From IMG/VR virus record IMGVR_UViG_3300042288_000581, positions 1-64,000 of that record: a stretch of 64,000 bases of DNA; one strand, 5' to 3'. Position 1 is the first letter of the stretch; each line of letters opens with the position of its first letter. This document shows, piece after piece, positions 37,455-46,114 of this stretch. The position numbers and the translations under genes were made by a program. The notes under the pieces were generated by a model. That model saw only the letters and a list, made by a program, of their open reading frames with translations. It made no database searches and was not told the origin of the DNA. This stretch comes from a virus.

Positions 37455-37493
37455 GGGGCTTGACAGGGGCGGGGAACCGTGCTACTATAAATA
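37455..37493 (+). promoter_or_regulatory. psbA dual promoter: host-type overlapping late-type
   Basis: TTGACA (37460-37465), 17-base spacer, TACTAT (37483-37488); TATAAATA (37486-37493) overlaps the -10. Both host and late-modified polymerase could start here. The -35 context matches the hli promoter. Confidence 0.8.
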
Positions 37494-37500
37494 AATGTTA

Positions 37501-37551
37501 AGAAATGGAAACATTTCTTCACAATACTTACCCTCAACTACTCGGAGTATT
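37501..37551 (+). promoter_or_regulatory. psbA leader with two hairpins (PhotoRC-II-like)
   Basis: AGAAATG-GAAA-CATTTCT (37501-37518), then AATACT (37523-37528)/AGTATT (37546-37551), whose 3' arm covers the CGGAG ribosome site. PhotoRC-II RNA is a known motif upstream of psbA in marine cyanobacteria and cyanophages; assignment to it is by resemblance. Confidence 0.5.
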
Positions 37552-37554
37552 TCA

Positions 37555-38637
37555 ATGACTGCAACTATCGCACAACGTCGCGGTGGTGAAAACATTTGGG
37601 AAAGCTTCTGCGAGTGGGTTACCTCTACCAACAATCGTCTTTATGTTGGTTGGTTTGGAACTCTTATGATTCCTACCCTCCTTGCAGCAACCATCTGCTT
37701 CATCGTCGCTTTCATCGCCGCACCCCCCGTGGATATTGACGGCATCCGTGAGCCTGTCGCTGGTTCACTAATGTATGGAAACAACATCATCTCTGGTGCT
37801 GTTGTTCCTTCAAGCAACGCTATTGGTCTTCACTTTTATCCCATCTGGAATGCCATGTCGCTCGATGAGTGGCTATATAATGGTGGTCCTTATCAACTGG
37901 TGGTCTTCCACTTTCTTATCGGTGTCTTCTCTTACATGGGTCGTGAATGGGAACTTTCTTACCGACTTGGTATGCGTCCTTGGATTTGTGTTGCCTACAG
38001 CGCACCCGTTGCTGCTGCTACTGCAGTTTTCCTCGTCTATCCCTTTGGACAAGGTTCCTTCTCTGATGGTATGCCGCTCGGCATTAGCGGAACATTTAAC
38101 TACATGCTTGTTTTTCAGGCGGAGCATAACATCCTCATGCACCCCTTCCATATGCTTGGGGTGGCTGGTGTATTTGGTGGTTCTCTTTTCTCTGCTATGC
38201 ATGGATCTTTGGTCACTAGTTCCCTCGTCCGCGAAACAACTGAAACTGAATCTCAGAACTACGGATACAAGTTCGGACAAGAAGAAGAGACCTACAACAT
38301 TGTAGCTGCTCACGGTTATTTTGGTCGCCTTATTTTCCAATACGCTTCCTTCAATAACTCTCGTAGTCTTCACTTCTTCCTTGCTGCCTGGCCTGTAGTT
38401 GGCATCTGGTTTGCTGCTCTTGGTGTTAGTACCATGGCATTCAACCTCAACGGATTCAACTTTAATCAGTCGCTGCTTGATAACAACGGTCGCGTGATCA
38501 ACACCTGGGCAGACATCCTTAACCGTGCTAATCTCGGTTTTGAAGTGATGCACGAGCGTAACGCTCACAACTTCCCTCTTGACCTTGCTGCTGCTGATAT
38601 GACACCTGTTGCTCTTACAGCACCTGCTATCGGTTGA
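37555..38637 (+). CDS. psbA: Photosystem II D1 protein
   Basis: 360 aa from ATG 37555 (CGGAG upstream); earlier in-frame start rejected because D1 begins MTATIAQRR. Uninterrupted, no intron. Five membrane helices; Mn-cluster ligands in [15 protein letters not shown], Tyr-Z region [13 protein letters not shown]/heme ligands in [15 protein letters not shown]. Canonical position 130 (MGREWELS) is Glu. The C-terminal 15 residues after LDLA are the processed extension. Keeps photosynthesis running during infection in the thylakoid. Confidence 0.98.
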   Translation: MTATIAQRRGGENIWESFCEWVTSTNNRLYVGWFGTLMIPTLLAATICFIVAFIAAPPVDIDGIREPVAGSLMYGNNIISGAVVPSSNAIGLHFYPIWNAMSLDEWLYNGGPYQLVVFHFLIGVFSYMGREWELSYRLGMRPWICVAYSAPVAAATAVFLVYPFGQGSFSDGMPLGISGTFNYMLVFQAEHNILMHPFHMLGVAGVFGGSLFSAMHGSLVTSSLVRETTETESQNYGYKFGQEEETYNIVAAHGYFGRLIFQYASFNNSRSLHFFLAAWPVVGIWFAALGVSTMAFNLNGFNFNQSLLDNNGRVINTWADILNRANLGFEVMHERNAHNFPLDLAAADMTPVALTAPAIG

Positions 38638-38655
38638 TTGTTTTCAATACATCAC

Positions 38656-38681
38656 AGACCTCCTTCGGGGGGTCTTTTTTT
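38656..38681 (+). terminator. psbA terminator
   Basis: AGACCTCC, TTCG loop, GGGGGTCT, then seven T. Confidence 0.9.
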
Positions 38682-38722
38682 GTCTAGAAACTAACCTACA
38701 TAGAGAGGTATGTCATACAAAA

Positions 38723-38884
38723 ATGAAAACCTTAACACTCACAGAAAAAGAAATAAAACTTTTAGCAGATGCTGTGTGGATGAGACAAAGATGTTTTATT
38801 GCTGGTGACAGAAGATTTAAAGAATATGGAAAAATGTTAGACCAGTTACTTGAAGATATGAATTATACTCCAACAAGATTTTGA
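38723..38884 (+). CDS. 53-aa helical protein, unknown
   Basis: From ATG 38723: MKTLTLTEKEIKLLADAVWM, then a basic helix. Precedes the phosphoesterase gene directly. Function unknown. Confidence 0.6.
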   Translation: MKTLTLTEKEIKLLADAVWMRQRCFIAGDRRFKEYGKMLDQLLEDMNYTPTRF

Positions 38885-38886
38885 TT

Positions 38887-39594
38887 ATGACTTACGATAC
38901 AGTTTTTATTTCTGATGTTCATTTGGGCACCAATAGGTGTAACACTCAGAAATTTTTAAAATTTATCAAAGAACTTAAAACAAAAAAGTTAGTATTGGTA
39001 GGTGATATTATTGACATCGCTTGCTTAGAAACATATCATACACATTGGAAAAAAGAACACACTGAATGTGTTCATCAGATTTTAAATCTCGCCAAGAAAG
39101 GCACAGAAATTGTTTATATTCTAGGAAATCACGAAGGTCAGATTCGTCGTTACTGTGATTTTGAGCACAAGAATTTTAAAATGGTGGATGAATACACACA
39201 TAAAGATTCAAAAGGCAATAAGTTTCTTTGTGTACACGGTGATAAGTATTCAGAATATTCTTCTGGGTCTTGGAAGCAATTGATATTCAACAAGGGATAT
39301 GAATTTATCACACCATTGAGTTTGTTTCTAGAAAGATTCTTTCGTTTCTCATTGGTGTATGCTTTGAAAAATACCATTCGTGGAAAGAGATACATCAATC
39401 AATATGAGACTGATGTGGCATCATATTGTATACAGAGAGATAAGAAATATGATGGTGTGATTTGTGGTCATATTCATCACGCAAACATTCGTTACTTCAA
39501 TAAACTTCTTTATATGTGCTGTGGGGATTGGTGTGACACTTGCTCGGCAATTGTAGAAAAGAATGGAATATATTCTTTAGAAAGATACAAATAA
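38887..39594 (+). CDS. Calcineurin-like metallophosphoesterase
   Basis: 235 aa from ATG 38887. All motifs are present: DVHLGT (N-terminus), GDIID, GNHEGQ, CVHGDKY and GHIHHA. The arrangement is closest to UDP-diacylglucosamine pyrophosphatase (LpxH)-like or nucleotide phosphoesterases. Substrate unknown. Confidence 0.88.
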   Translation: MTYDTVFISDVHLGTNRCNTQKFLKFIKELKTKKLVLVGDIIDIACLETYHTHWKKEHTECVHQILNLAKKGTEIVYILGNHEGQIRRYCDFEHKNFKMVDEYTHKDSKGNKFLCVHGDKYSEYSSGSWKQLIFNKGYEFITPLSLFLERFFRFSLVYALKNTIRGKRYINQYETDVASYCIQRDKKYDGVICGHIHHANIRYFNKLLYMCCGDWCDTCSAIVEKNGIYSLERYK

Positions 39595-39598
39595 CGGT

Positions 39599-39606
39599 AA
39601 TAAATA
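39599..39606 (+). promoter_or_regulatory. Late-type promoter AATAAATA before speD
   Basis: One mismatch to consensus, 22 bases before the speD start. Confidence 0.5.
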
Positions 39607-39628
39607 TAACGTTATTGGAGACACATTG

Positions 39629-39976
39629 ATGGATGAAGTGCTGGGGGTTCATCACATCGCAGAGTTATGCGAGTGTAATGCTGACCTTTTAAACAACTCA
39701 GAATTTATTAGCACTTCCCTTAGGCAAGCAGTAGAACACGCGAACGCAACGTTACTAGAAGAAATCAAATACGAATTCACGCCACAGGGAATCACTGCTG
39801 TTTGCTTACTATCAGAAAGTCACATCAGTATTCATACTTGGCCTGAGAAAGGATATGCTGCTGTAGATATCTTTACGTGTGGTGACCATACCATGCCTCA
39901 CAAGGCTTGCGAATATATGATTCAGGTGCTAGAATGTGTAAAACCAAACATTCGCGTATATTTGAGAGGTATTTGA
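39629..39976 (+). CDS. speD: S-adenosylmethionine decarboxylase
   Basis: 115 aa from ATG 39629 (TTGGAG upstream). The self-cleavage site LSESHISIHTWPE is visible; cleavage between E63 and S64 makes the pyruvoyl cofactor. A catalytic Cys lies in FTCGDH. Gives decarboxylated SAM for spermidine; polyamines help package DNA and stabilise photosystems. speD is a common cyanomyovirus gene. Followed at once by a glutaredoxin. Confidence 0.95.
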   Translation: MDEVLGVHHIAELCECNADLLNNSEFISTSLRQAVEHANATLLEEIKYEFTPQGITAVCLLSESHISIHTWPEKGYAAVDIFTCGDHTMPHKACEYMIQVLECVKPNIRVYLRGI

Positions 39977-40245
39977 TGGAAATAGTAGCATATACTTTGC
40001 CAGGATGTTCTCATTGTAAAACCCTTAAAGAACTTTTTAAGAGAGCAAAGACAGATTATACTGAGGTAGTTGTAAAGAGAGACATGCCTTTAGATGAATT
40101 TGAATCATTATTTCCAGGAGTCAATATGTTTCCTTTTGTTGTTGTGGATGGAAGACAGATTGGAGGACTTGTTGACGCGGTTAAATTATTTGTGAAAGAA
40201 GGACTAGTAACAAGCTCCAAGAATAAAAATGGCGGCAGCAATTGA
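39976..40245 (+). CDS. Glutaredoxin
   Basis: 89 aa, MEIVAYTLPGCSHCKTLKEL with CSHC active site, NMFPFVVVDGRQIGG for the cis-Pro and glutathione site. The second glutaredoxin in the window. Start shares a base with the speD stop. Likely electron donor for ribonucleotide reductase. Confidence 0.88.
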   Translation: MEIVAYTLPGCSHCKTLKELFKRAKTDYTEVVVKRDMPLDEFESLFPGVNMFPFVVVDGRQIGGLVDAVKLFVKEGLVTSSKNKNGGSN

Positions 40246-40579
40246 AACATTGTATGATGTAGTAAACGAAGCAATCAATCTTGTTTTTTCTGAAGACAAA
40301 TATGATTTAGATTTTTTTGTTTATCTTTCGTCTCAAAAAATCTCAAGAAATGATATAAAAAAATTTATTAAATCATACTTGTATACATCTCTTGTTGATC
40401 AAGTTAATGAATTAAATTTATATTTAATTGATAATGCTTTATTAAAAGAAGCTTATGAATGGATGGGCGAACAGAGAGTAATAAAAACCAGAGATTTTTT
40501 GAATAAAATTATTGAAGATGCTAAACAGTATGAAAAATCAAAACGACCTGGAAGAAAACCAAAAACTTCAAATAAATAA
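40229..40579 (+). CDS. Conserved helical protein, unknown
   Basis: 116 aa, AT-rich coding. Acidic N-terminus and a very basic C-terminus (SKRPGRKPKTSNK), an AT-hook-like RPGRKP that could touch DNA. Overlaps glutaredoxin by 17 bases. Stop is inside a late-type promoter. Confidence 0.65.
   Translation: MAAAIETLYDVVNEAINLVFSEDKYDLDFFVYLSSQKISRNDIKKFIKSYLYTSLVDQVNELNLYLIDNALLKEAYEWMGEQRVIKTRDFLNKIIEDAKQYEKSKRPGRKPKTSNK
40571..40578 (+). promoter_or_regulatory. Late-type promoter AATAAATA in a stop codon
   Basis: Overlaps the TAA at 40577-40579 and precedes the long inverted repeat at 40593. Confidence 0.45.
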
Positions 40580-40592
40580 AGGTATAGAATTC

Positions 40593-40674
40593 ATGTTGCG
40601 TAGGAGGGTTGATAAAGTCAAACCTAAGCATGGATTAAATTTAAGTAACACTTTTCACCTCCTACGCAGAACAT
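40593..40674 (+). ncRNA. Candidate hairpin RNA (long inverted repeat)
   Basis: GCGTAGGAGG (40598-40607) pairs perfectly with CCTCCTACGC (40658-40667), extended after a 2-base bulge by ATGTT (40593-40597)/AACAT (40670-40674). The ~50-base loop can form a smaller GGTTGA/TCAAACC hairpin. No convincing gene here. Lies downstream of a late-type promoter. Confidence 0.45.
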
Positions 40675-40731
40675 TCCATTTTCATCTGGAGTTTTCCTGG
40701 GAGGTTGACAAACCAACAAGGGAGTAGTAAG

Positions 40732-40974
40732 ATGGAGTCAGCAACACCATATATCTTATTCTTTAGTGGAATAGGTATCGTAGGGTCTTTTATGATTGGA
40801 CTGATGATCGGATGGTTCGGAAACGATATCGTCTATTCATTTTTAAACAAGAACAGGATTGTTCCTATGCATCCTGAAATGTTTGATGAAAATGGTCAAC
40901 TGATTCCTGATGAGATCGTAGCGGTTCGCTTTGAGAATTCTGAAGATTTTGAGGAGTACGACGAAGAGGATTAA
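40732..40974 (+). CDS. 80-aa single-span membrane protein
   Basis: From ATG 40732 with GGGAG 7 bases upstream. One membrane segment (YILFFSGIGIVGSFMIGLMI), basic loop, then an acidic tail (EDFEEYDEED). Precedes RNase H. Function unknown. Confidence 0.65.
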   Translation: MESATPYILFFSGIGIVGSFMIGLMIGWFGNDIVYSFLNKNRIVPMHPEMFDENGQLIPDEIVAVRFENSEDFEEYDEED

Positions 40975-41865
40975 ATGATTCTAATTGATATGAATCAGAT
41001 TATGATTAGTAATCTGATGGTGCAACTGAAAGGCGATGCTTTGAATGAAAATCTTGTTCGTCATATGGTGCTTACTGCCCTTCGCGCATTTGAAAAACAA
41101 TACTCTCCTAAGTATGGTGAGGTTGTTCTTGCGTATGACAGTAAGCACTACTGGCGAAAGGAAGCATTTCCTTATTACAAACAGAATAGAAAGAAAGACC
41201 GAGAAGCATCTGATCTAGATTGGAATGCTATCTTCGAAGTCTTGAATAAGATACGCGATGAAATTAAAAACTTTTTTCCGTATAAAGTTGTTGAGGTATA
41301 TGGAGCTGAGGCTGATGATGTTATCAGTACTCTCACCACCTATCAAGCCTATCGTAATATTAAACTCCAGAAAGCAGGAGAAGATGCTGAACAAGTTTTA
41401 ATCTTGTCTGGCGATAAAGATTTTATTCAACTACAAAAATATCCTTTTGTGAAGCAATACAATCCTATTTTAAAAAAGGAGATTAAACATGCGGACCCAA
41501 AAGCATATGCTAGAGAGCATATCATTAAGGGAGATAAGTCAGATGGCATACCTAACTTCCTATCTGATGCTGATACATTTGTGGTAGGTAAAAGACAGAA
41601 ACCTATAAGTAAGAAAAACTTAGAAAAGTGGGTAAAGCAAGATCCATCTGCATTCTGTCTTGATCAACAAGCGAGAGAAAACTATGAGCGCAATCGAAAA
41701 TTGATTGATCTTTCTTGTATTCCAGAACACCTTGCTACAGAAATTGTTAATTATTACAAGTCACTAAATAGCAACGAAAGGAAAGTTCCATTGGAATACT
41801 TCCAAGAACATCAACTTACCAAGTTGATGGAAGATTTCGTATTTCGTAACACACAACCATTTTGA
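40975..41865 (+). CDS. rnh: RNase H / 5'-3' exonuclease (T4 rnh)
   Basis: 296 aa. FEN-family signatures: MILIDMNQIM, VVLAYDSKHYWRKEAFPYYK, YGAEADDVISTL, ILSGDKDFIQL, GDKSDGIPNF. Removes RNA primers and adjoining DNA from lagging-strand fragments. Followed closely by a run of small genes. Confidence 0.93.
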   Translation: MILIDMNQIMISNLMVQLKGDALNENLVRHMVLTALRAFEKQYSPKYGEVVLAYDSKHYWRKEAFPYYKQNRKKDREASDLDWNAIFEVLNKIRDEIKNFFPYKVVEVYGAEADDVISTLTTYQAYRNIKLQKAGEDAEQVLILSGDKDFIQLQKYPFVKQYNPILKKEIKHADPKAYAREHIIKGDKSDGIPNFLSDADTFVVGKRQKPISKKNLEKWVKQDPSAFCLDQQARENYERNRKLIDLSCIPEHLATEIVNYYKSLNSNERKVPLEYFQEHQLTKLMEDFVFRNTQPF

Positions 41866-41871
41866 ATTGAC

Positions 41872-42321
41872 ATGGCAACTAAAACATATCGCCCTCTAAT
41901 TTCAGAGGTGCTACGCAAAACCAATAACGCAAAGACTAAAGAAGAAAAGAAACGAATTTTGTTAGAAAATAACACGCAAGTTCTTCGTTCTCTTTTCATC
42001 TGGAACTTTGATGATAGTGTAGTTTCTATGCTACCTGAGGGAGAAGTTCCGTATGTAACTAATCCAGCACCAGAAGGAACGGATCATCTGTTACTTGAAA
42101 ATGAAGGTAAGAAAATGTTCCACTTTGTCAAAGGTGGATCTAATATTACCCAAAGTAAAAGAGAACAAATCTTTTTAGGTATGCTTGAAAATCTTCATCC
42201 TGATGAAGCAGAGATTCTTTGCTTGGTGAAAGATAAGAAGCTTCAAACAAAATACAATAGAATTTCAAAAGCATTAGTACAAGAAACATTTCCACAAATT
42301 CAATGGGGAGGACGTAGTTAA
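41872..42321 (+). CDS. Conserved cyanophage protein, unknown
   Basis: 149 aa. Helical N-terminus (SEVLRKTNNAKTKEEKKRIL), C-terminus with MLENLHPDEAEILCLVKDKK. This family is frequent in T4-like cyanophages. In T4 the gene after rnh is dsbA/33/59, but this is too short to call gp59. Overlaps the next gene by 1 base. Confidence 0.75.
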   Translation: MATKTYRPLISEVLRKTNNAKTKEEKKRILLENNTQVLRSLFIWNFDDSVVSMLPEGEVPYVTNPAPEGTDHLLLENEGKKMFHFVKGGSNITQSKREQIFLGMLENLHPDEAEILCLVKDKKLQTKYNRISKALVQETFPQIQWGGRS

Positions 42322-42575
42322 TGAAAATTCTCCATCAAAACTGTGATCCTAGTATTGCCAAAGATCGTGGTTTACCTTATAATGCTTATCTAGTTACCTA
42401 TGAAATTGATGGAGCACTCGCATATGATTTAGTTATTCCAGATAAACAAATCGAAATTTTTGATTATTACTGGGATAGATATAGAGAGGGTTTGAAGGGT
42501 TGGAAACAATCTGAGGGGAGAGTTAATCCAAAGCTTTGGGATTCCCCGTCAAAAGAACAAAAGAAAAAGAGGTAA
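42321..42575 (+). CDS. 84-aa conserved protein, unknown
   Basis: MKILHQNCDPSIAKDRGLPY, AYLVTYEIDG..., basic tail. Not recognised. Confidence 0.65.
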   Translation: MKILHQNCDPSIAKDRGLPYNAYLVTYEIDGALAYDLVIPDKQIEIFDYYWDRYREGLKGWKQSEGRVNPKLWDSPSKEQKKKR

Positions 42576-42576
42576 A

Positions 42577-42972
42577 ATGATTATTAATCAATCAGCAAAG
42601 ACACAAGCGTTGTCTTATCTTGTTGGAAGTGATACAACCGTAGAGGCATTAACACTAAGGTTGTTTTCTAATAACTCTGCTATCACTGATAGCACTGTTG
42701 TTGCTTCTGTAACTGAAGTTACTACTGGAGATGGATATACTCCTAAAGTATTAACTGGTTCTTCGTGGACAGTTAGTGCTGGTCCTCCTCCTTCAGCTTC
42801 ATATCCACAACAAACTTGGACATTCACAGCACCAAAAGGAAATATCTATGGTTACTATGTAACTAACGCTTCTGGTATTTTACTTTTGGCAGAAAAATTT
42901 TCTACTGGTCCATACAATGTTCAGACCAGTGGTGATGTTATTTCAGTAACTTTATCCTTGCGTCTTACTTGA
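42577..42972 (+). CDS. Beta-rich virion-type protein
   Basis: 131 aa, Ser/Thr-rich strands (TLRLFSNNSAITDSTVVASV ... VISVTLSLRLT), like small phage head or tail accessory proteins. Function unknown. Confidence 0.65.
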   Translation: MIINQSAKTQALSYLVGSDTTVEALTLRLFSNNSAITDSTVVASVTEVTTGDGYTPKVLTGSSWTVSAGPPPSASYPQQTWTFTAPKGNIYGYYVTNASGILLLAEKFSTGPYNVQTSGDVISVTLSLRLT

Positions 42973-42975
42973 TAT

Positions 42976-43242
42976 ATGAATGAAGATAATATTGAATTGA
43001 ATAGTGAAGAAGAAATTTTAAACGATGAGAACTACGAGTCTCCTATCGTACAAAGAAATATGTTCTATGCTAATGATGCGTTGAAACCACCGCCACCAGA
43101 TGCTTCTGAAATTGATAAAAGAAAGTATCTACAAATACGCGAGTCTGTAAAACGTCTTCGTCGCCTAGAAAAAAATCCATTATTTCAAATACAAATGATG
43201 GACTTAAAACAACAAGTGAAGGATGAATCTAATGACGGTTAA
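42976..43242 (+). CDS. 88-aa acidic protein, unknown
   Basis: Acidic N-terminus, PPPPDAS linker, helical C-terminus (RESVKRLRRLEKNPLF). Overlaps the thyX start by 11 bases. Confidence 0.6.
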   Translation: MNEDNIELNSEEEILNDENYESPIVQRNMFYANDALKPPPPDASEIDKRKYLQIRESVKRLRRLEKNPLFQIQMMDLKQQVKDESNDG

Positions 43243-43864
43243 ACTTATTTCGGTGACACCAGATGCGGAAAAGACAATGGCATATATTGCTAGAGTGTCT
43301 AACCCTAGTAATCAAGATAACGAAAACTATGCGGGGTTACTTCGTTATTGTATTGAGCATAATCATTGGTCTGTGTTTGAACAATCTCATATGACACTTG
43401 AGATTGAAACAACTCGTGGCATCGCGGCACAAGTGCTTCGTCACAGGAGCTTCACATTCCAAGAGTTTTCACAGCGTTATGCTGATACAAATCTAATTAC
43501 TGAAAATATTCCTGTACCTGATCTTCGTCGTCAGGATACTAAGAATCGTCAGAACTCCACTGACGACCTTGGAGACTATGTGAAACTGAAGTTTCAAGCA
43601 GAGATTGCTGAGCACTTCACCGCCGCCAACAACCTCTATAAGCGTCTCCTAGAGGCGGGAGTCGCTAAGGAGTGTGCTCGCTTTGTGTTGCCCCTGGCAA
43701 CGCCCACAAGGATCTACATGACGGGCTCATGTCGCTCATGGATTCATTACATTGACCTTCGCTCTGCCCATGGTACTCAAAGGGAACACATGGAGATTGC
43801 TGAGGGATGTAAAGAGGTTTTTAAAACCCAGTTCCCAACGGTTGCGGAAGCCATGGAATGGTGA
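43232..43864 (+). CDS. thyX: Flavin-dependent thymidylate synthase
   Basis: 210 aa from ATG 43232 (GAAGG 9 bases upstream; the in-frame ATG at 43223 abuts its SD). The ThyX motif RHRSFTFQEFSQRY (RHRx7S type) is intact. Makes dTMP from dUMP with FAD and folate. Bases ~43560-43740 are GC-rich. Confidence 0.96.
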   Translation: MTVKLISVTPDAEKTMAYIARVSNPSNQDNENYAGLLRYCIEHNHWSVFEQSHMTLEIETTRGIAAQVLRHRSFTFQEFSQRYADTNLITENIPVPDLRRQDTKNRQNSTDDLGDYVKLKFQAEIAEHFTAANNLYKRLLEAGVAKECARFVLPLATPTRIYMTGSCRSWIHYIDLRSAHGTQREHMEIAEGCKEVFKTQFPTVAEAMEW

Positions 43865-43891
43865 TATAATGGGGTCAACCACGAAGACCCC
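43842..43891 (+). promoter_or_regulatory. Promoter-like site with leader hairpin
   Basis: TTGCGG (43842-43847), 17-base spacer, TATAAT (43865-43870), then GGGGTC (43871-43876)/GACCCC (43886-43891) ending at the ATG of 43892. Confidence 0.5.
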
Positions 43892-44455
43892 ATGAATATC
43901 TTCTACCTCAGTTACGACCCTCGTACTTGTGCCGCCGAGCATTGCGATAAGCATGTGGTTAAAATGATTGTTGAGTACGCTCAGCTTCTTTCCACTGCTC
44001 ATCGTGTGCTCGACGGCATTCCTTATACGCAAAAATCTCCCAAAGGTAAAACAGTTAAGCGTTACCGATTAGAAAAACCACGGGAAGATGTGCTTTATAA
44101 AGCTTGTCACATCAACCATCCATCTGCTGTATGGGTTAGACAATCTCGCTCGCACTATCGTTGGTTATTCGATTTGTTTCAGCACTGTTGTGTAGAGTAT
44201 ACCCGTCGCTATAAAAATTATCATAGCACAGAAAGTTTGATTAGTTATCTTTGGGTTGCTCCATTTAACATACCAGAAGCAGGATGGATAGATCCGCCCC
44301 CCGCAATGCCAGATAAATATAAAGTGCCTGGAGATACCATCCAGTCATATCGTAACTATTATATCGGAGATAAAATTTCATTTGCGAAATGGAAATCTCC
44401 TTCCACCACTCCATCATGGTTTACTGAAGATGCCAACTTACAAATTCAAAGATAA
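43892..44455 (+). CDS. Conserved protein, unknown
   Basis: 187 aa. Starts MNIFYLSYDPRTCAAEHCDK then HVVKMIVEYAQLLSTAHRVL. His/Cys/Trp-rich and well conserved in my memory of cyanophages and other environmental phages. Possible nucleotide-related enzyme near thyX, but no motif is diagnostic. Confidence 0.75.
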   Translation: MNIFYLSYDPRTCAAEHCDKHVVKMIVEYAQLLSTAHRVLDGIPYTQKSPKGKTVKRYRLEKPREDVLYKACHINHPSAVWVRQSRSHYRWLFDLFQHCCVEYTRRYKNYHSTESLISYLWVAPFNIPEAGWIDPPPAMPDKYKVPGDTIQSYRNYYIGDKISFAKWKSPSTTPSWFTEDANLQIQR

Positions 44456-44660
44456 TAATACAGGTGAAGAGTTTGAAAAGTGGATGATGATGGCAGAAAG
44501 AGAACCTTATCTTGAAGCTAATCCTCATATTACTCAGATGCCCACTATACTACACGCGGTATCTGAAGTAGGAAACTGGCAAAACAAAACCGATAGCGAT
44601 TGGAAACACATCATCAATCGTGCCGCAGATACACCTGGATCTAACATTAACCGTCTCTAA
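44430..44660 (+). CDS. FmdB-like small protein (zinc ribbon lost)
   Basis: 76 aa from ATG 44430: MPTYKFKDNNTGEEFEKWM follows the start of FmdB-type regulatory proteins (MPxYxFxxxxxGxxFE), but lacks the CxxC zin-binding pairs. Overlaps the previous gene by 26 bases. Role unknown. Confidence 0.65.
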   Translation: MPTYKFKDNNTGEEFEKWMMMAEREPYLEANPHITQMPTILHAVSEVGNWQNKTDSDWKHIINRAADTPGSNINRL

Positions 44661-44661
44661 T

Positions 44662-45420
44662 ATGCCTGTAAGAACTCGTAAAACAAAGCAAGCTGTTCCA
44701 TCGGGAATGAGCGTCAAACAAATGAAGCGCAAGAAACCATTAAACATGGATTATTTCGCTAAGGATATTGAACCACTTACTGAAGCACAACGCAAGATGT
44801 TTGAAGAGTGGGAAAATGATAAGCATCTATTTGCTTATGGTGCTGCTGGAACTGGTAAAACATTCGTGGCACTTTACCTAGCACTCAAGGATGTTCTTAA
44901 TGAGAATACTCCATACGAAAAGGTATACATTGTTCGCTCTCTTGTAGCAACCCGTGAGATTGGTTTCCTACCTGGAGACCATGAAGATAAGTCATCGCTT
45001 TACCAAATTCCTTATAAGAATATGGTGAAGTATATGTTTGAACTTCCCACTGATGAGGAGTTTGAACTACTGTATGGTAATCTAAAAACTCAGGGAACTA
45101 TTAGCTTCTGGTCTACATCATTCCTTCGCGGAACCACAATGGATAATTGTATTATCCTTGTTGACGAAATGCAAAATCTAAACTTCCATGAACTCGACTC
45201 TATCATTACCCGTGTTGGTCAGGATTGTAAGATCATCTTCTCTGGTGACGTTCAACAGACTGACTTAGTTCGCACTAATGAACGCAACGGTATCCTTGAC
45301 TTCCAGCGTATCATTGGTACAATGGAAGAGTTTGCTTCTGTTGAGTTTGGTGTTCAAGACATTGTTCGTTCTGGACTTGTTCGTTCTTATCTGATTAGTA
45401 AAATTAATTTGGGATTCTAA
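44662..45420 (+). CDS. phoH: PhoH-like ATPase
   Basis: 252 aa from ATG 44662. Walker A AYGAAGTGKTF (~residues 57-67), Walker B CIILVDEMQNL, sensor FSGDVQQTD. PhoH genes are part of the phosphate-starvation set in hosts and very common in marine phages; the biochemical role is unsettled (RNA helicase/nuclease-linked ATPase). Confidence 0.93.
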   Translation: MPVRTRKTKQAVPSGMSVKQMKRKKPLNMDYFAKDIEPLTEAQRKMFEEWENDKHLFAYGAAGTGKTFVALYLALKDVLNENTPYEKVYIVRSLVATREIGFLPGDHEDKSSLYQIPYKNMVKYMFELPTDEEFELLYGNLKTQGTISFWSTSFLRGTTMDNCIILVDEMQNLNFHELDSIITRVGQDCKIIFSGDVQQTDLVRTNERNGILDFQRIIGTMEEFASVEFGVQDIVRSGLVRSYLISKINLGF

Positions 45421-46095
45421 ATGTTTATTCATTCTTCGTCATTCGCCCCCATTGAATTGGAACCTATTATGGTAGATGGTCGCAGGGTTTACCCTGTTCC
45501 TTCTGGTGGTAAGTATCCATCTATTACTACAGTTCTTGGGGTGTGCCCGAAGAAGAAAAAGAAACTCAATGAGTGGAGACAGCGTGTGGGTGCTGATAAA
45601 GCACAGGCAATTTCTAATCGCTCTGCTACTCGTGGTACTCACTTCCACAAAATAGTTGAAGATTTTCTGAATAACTGCTATAATGAAAGCAACTTCAAAG
45701 GGAATCCCCTCCCCCTTTTGATGTTCAAAAATGCTGTGCCAACACTCAATAGAATCACTAAGGTCTATTTACAAGAAGCAGCATTATACTCAGATCACCT
45801 AGAAGTAGCTGGGCGAGTTGATTGTATTGGTGAGTTTGATGGTATTCCATCCATCATTGACTTCAAAACCTCAAAGGAAGAGAAGCGTGAAGAATGGATG
45901 GAAGATTATTATATTCAAGAAACAGCATATGGTTGTATGTTTTACGAACTATATAATACACGCATCAAACAACTTGTAACTATCGTTGCTTGCGAAGATG
46001 GCAATACGCAAGTTGTTATCAAGCAACCAAAAAAAGAATATCTCGATAGACTAATCGAACTACGCGCACTCTACCAGGAAATCTATGGAGGATAA
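45421..46095 (+). CDS. PD-(D/E)XK exonuclease (Cas4/RecB-like)
   Basis: 224 aa. RGTHFHKIVEDFL, GRVDCIGEFDGIPSIIDFKT (D...DxK) and YYIQETAYG (QxxxY motif) define a RecB-family nuclease. Likely in DNA repair or recombination. Starts one base after the phoH stop. Confidence 0.85.
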   Translation: MFIHSSSFAPIELEPIMVDGRRVYPVPSGGKYPSITTVLGVCPKKKKKLNEWRQRVGADKAQAISNRSATRGTHFHKIVEDFLNNCYNESNFKGNPLPLLMFKNAVPTLNRITKVYLQEAALYSDHLEVAGRVDCIGEFDGIPSIIDFKTSKEEKREEWMEDYYIQETAYGCMFYELYNTRIKQLVTIVACEDGNTQVVIKQPKKEYLDRLIELRALYQEIYGG

Positions 46096-46114
46096 TATAC
46101 TACAGGAAAAATTT

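Noticed and set aside
37555-38637. Group I intron in psbA as in some cyanophages
   Set aside because: The D1 reading frame is continuous over its full expected length.
40705-40731. TTGACA as a -35 promoter box before the 40732 gene
   Set aside because: A -10 at 16-18 bases would overlap the start codon, leaving no leader; the surrounding GGTT/AACC is too short to count as the hairpin promoter design.
41872-42321. T4 gp59 helicase loader
   Set aside because: Position near rnh is suggestive, but the protein is too short and shows no matching pattern.
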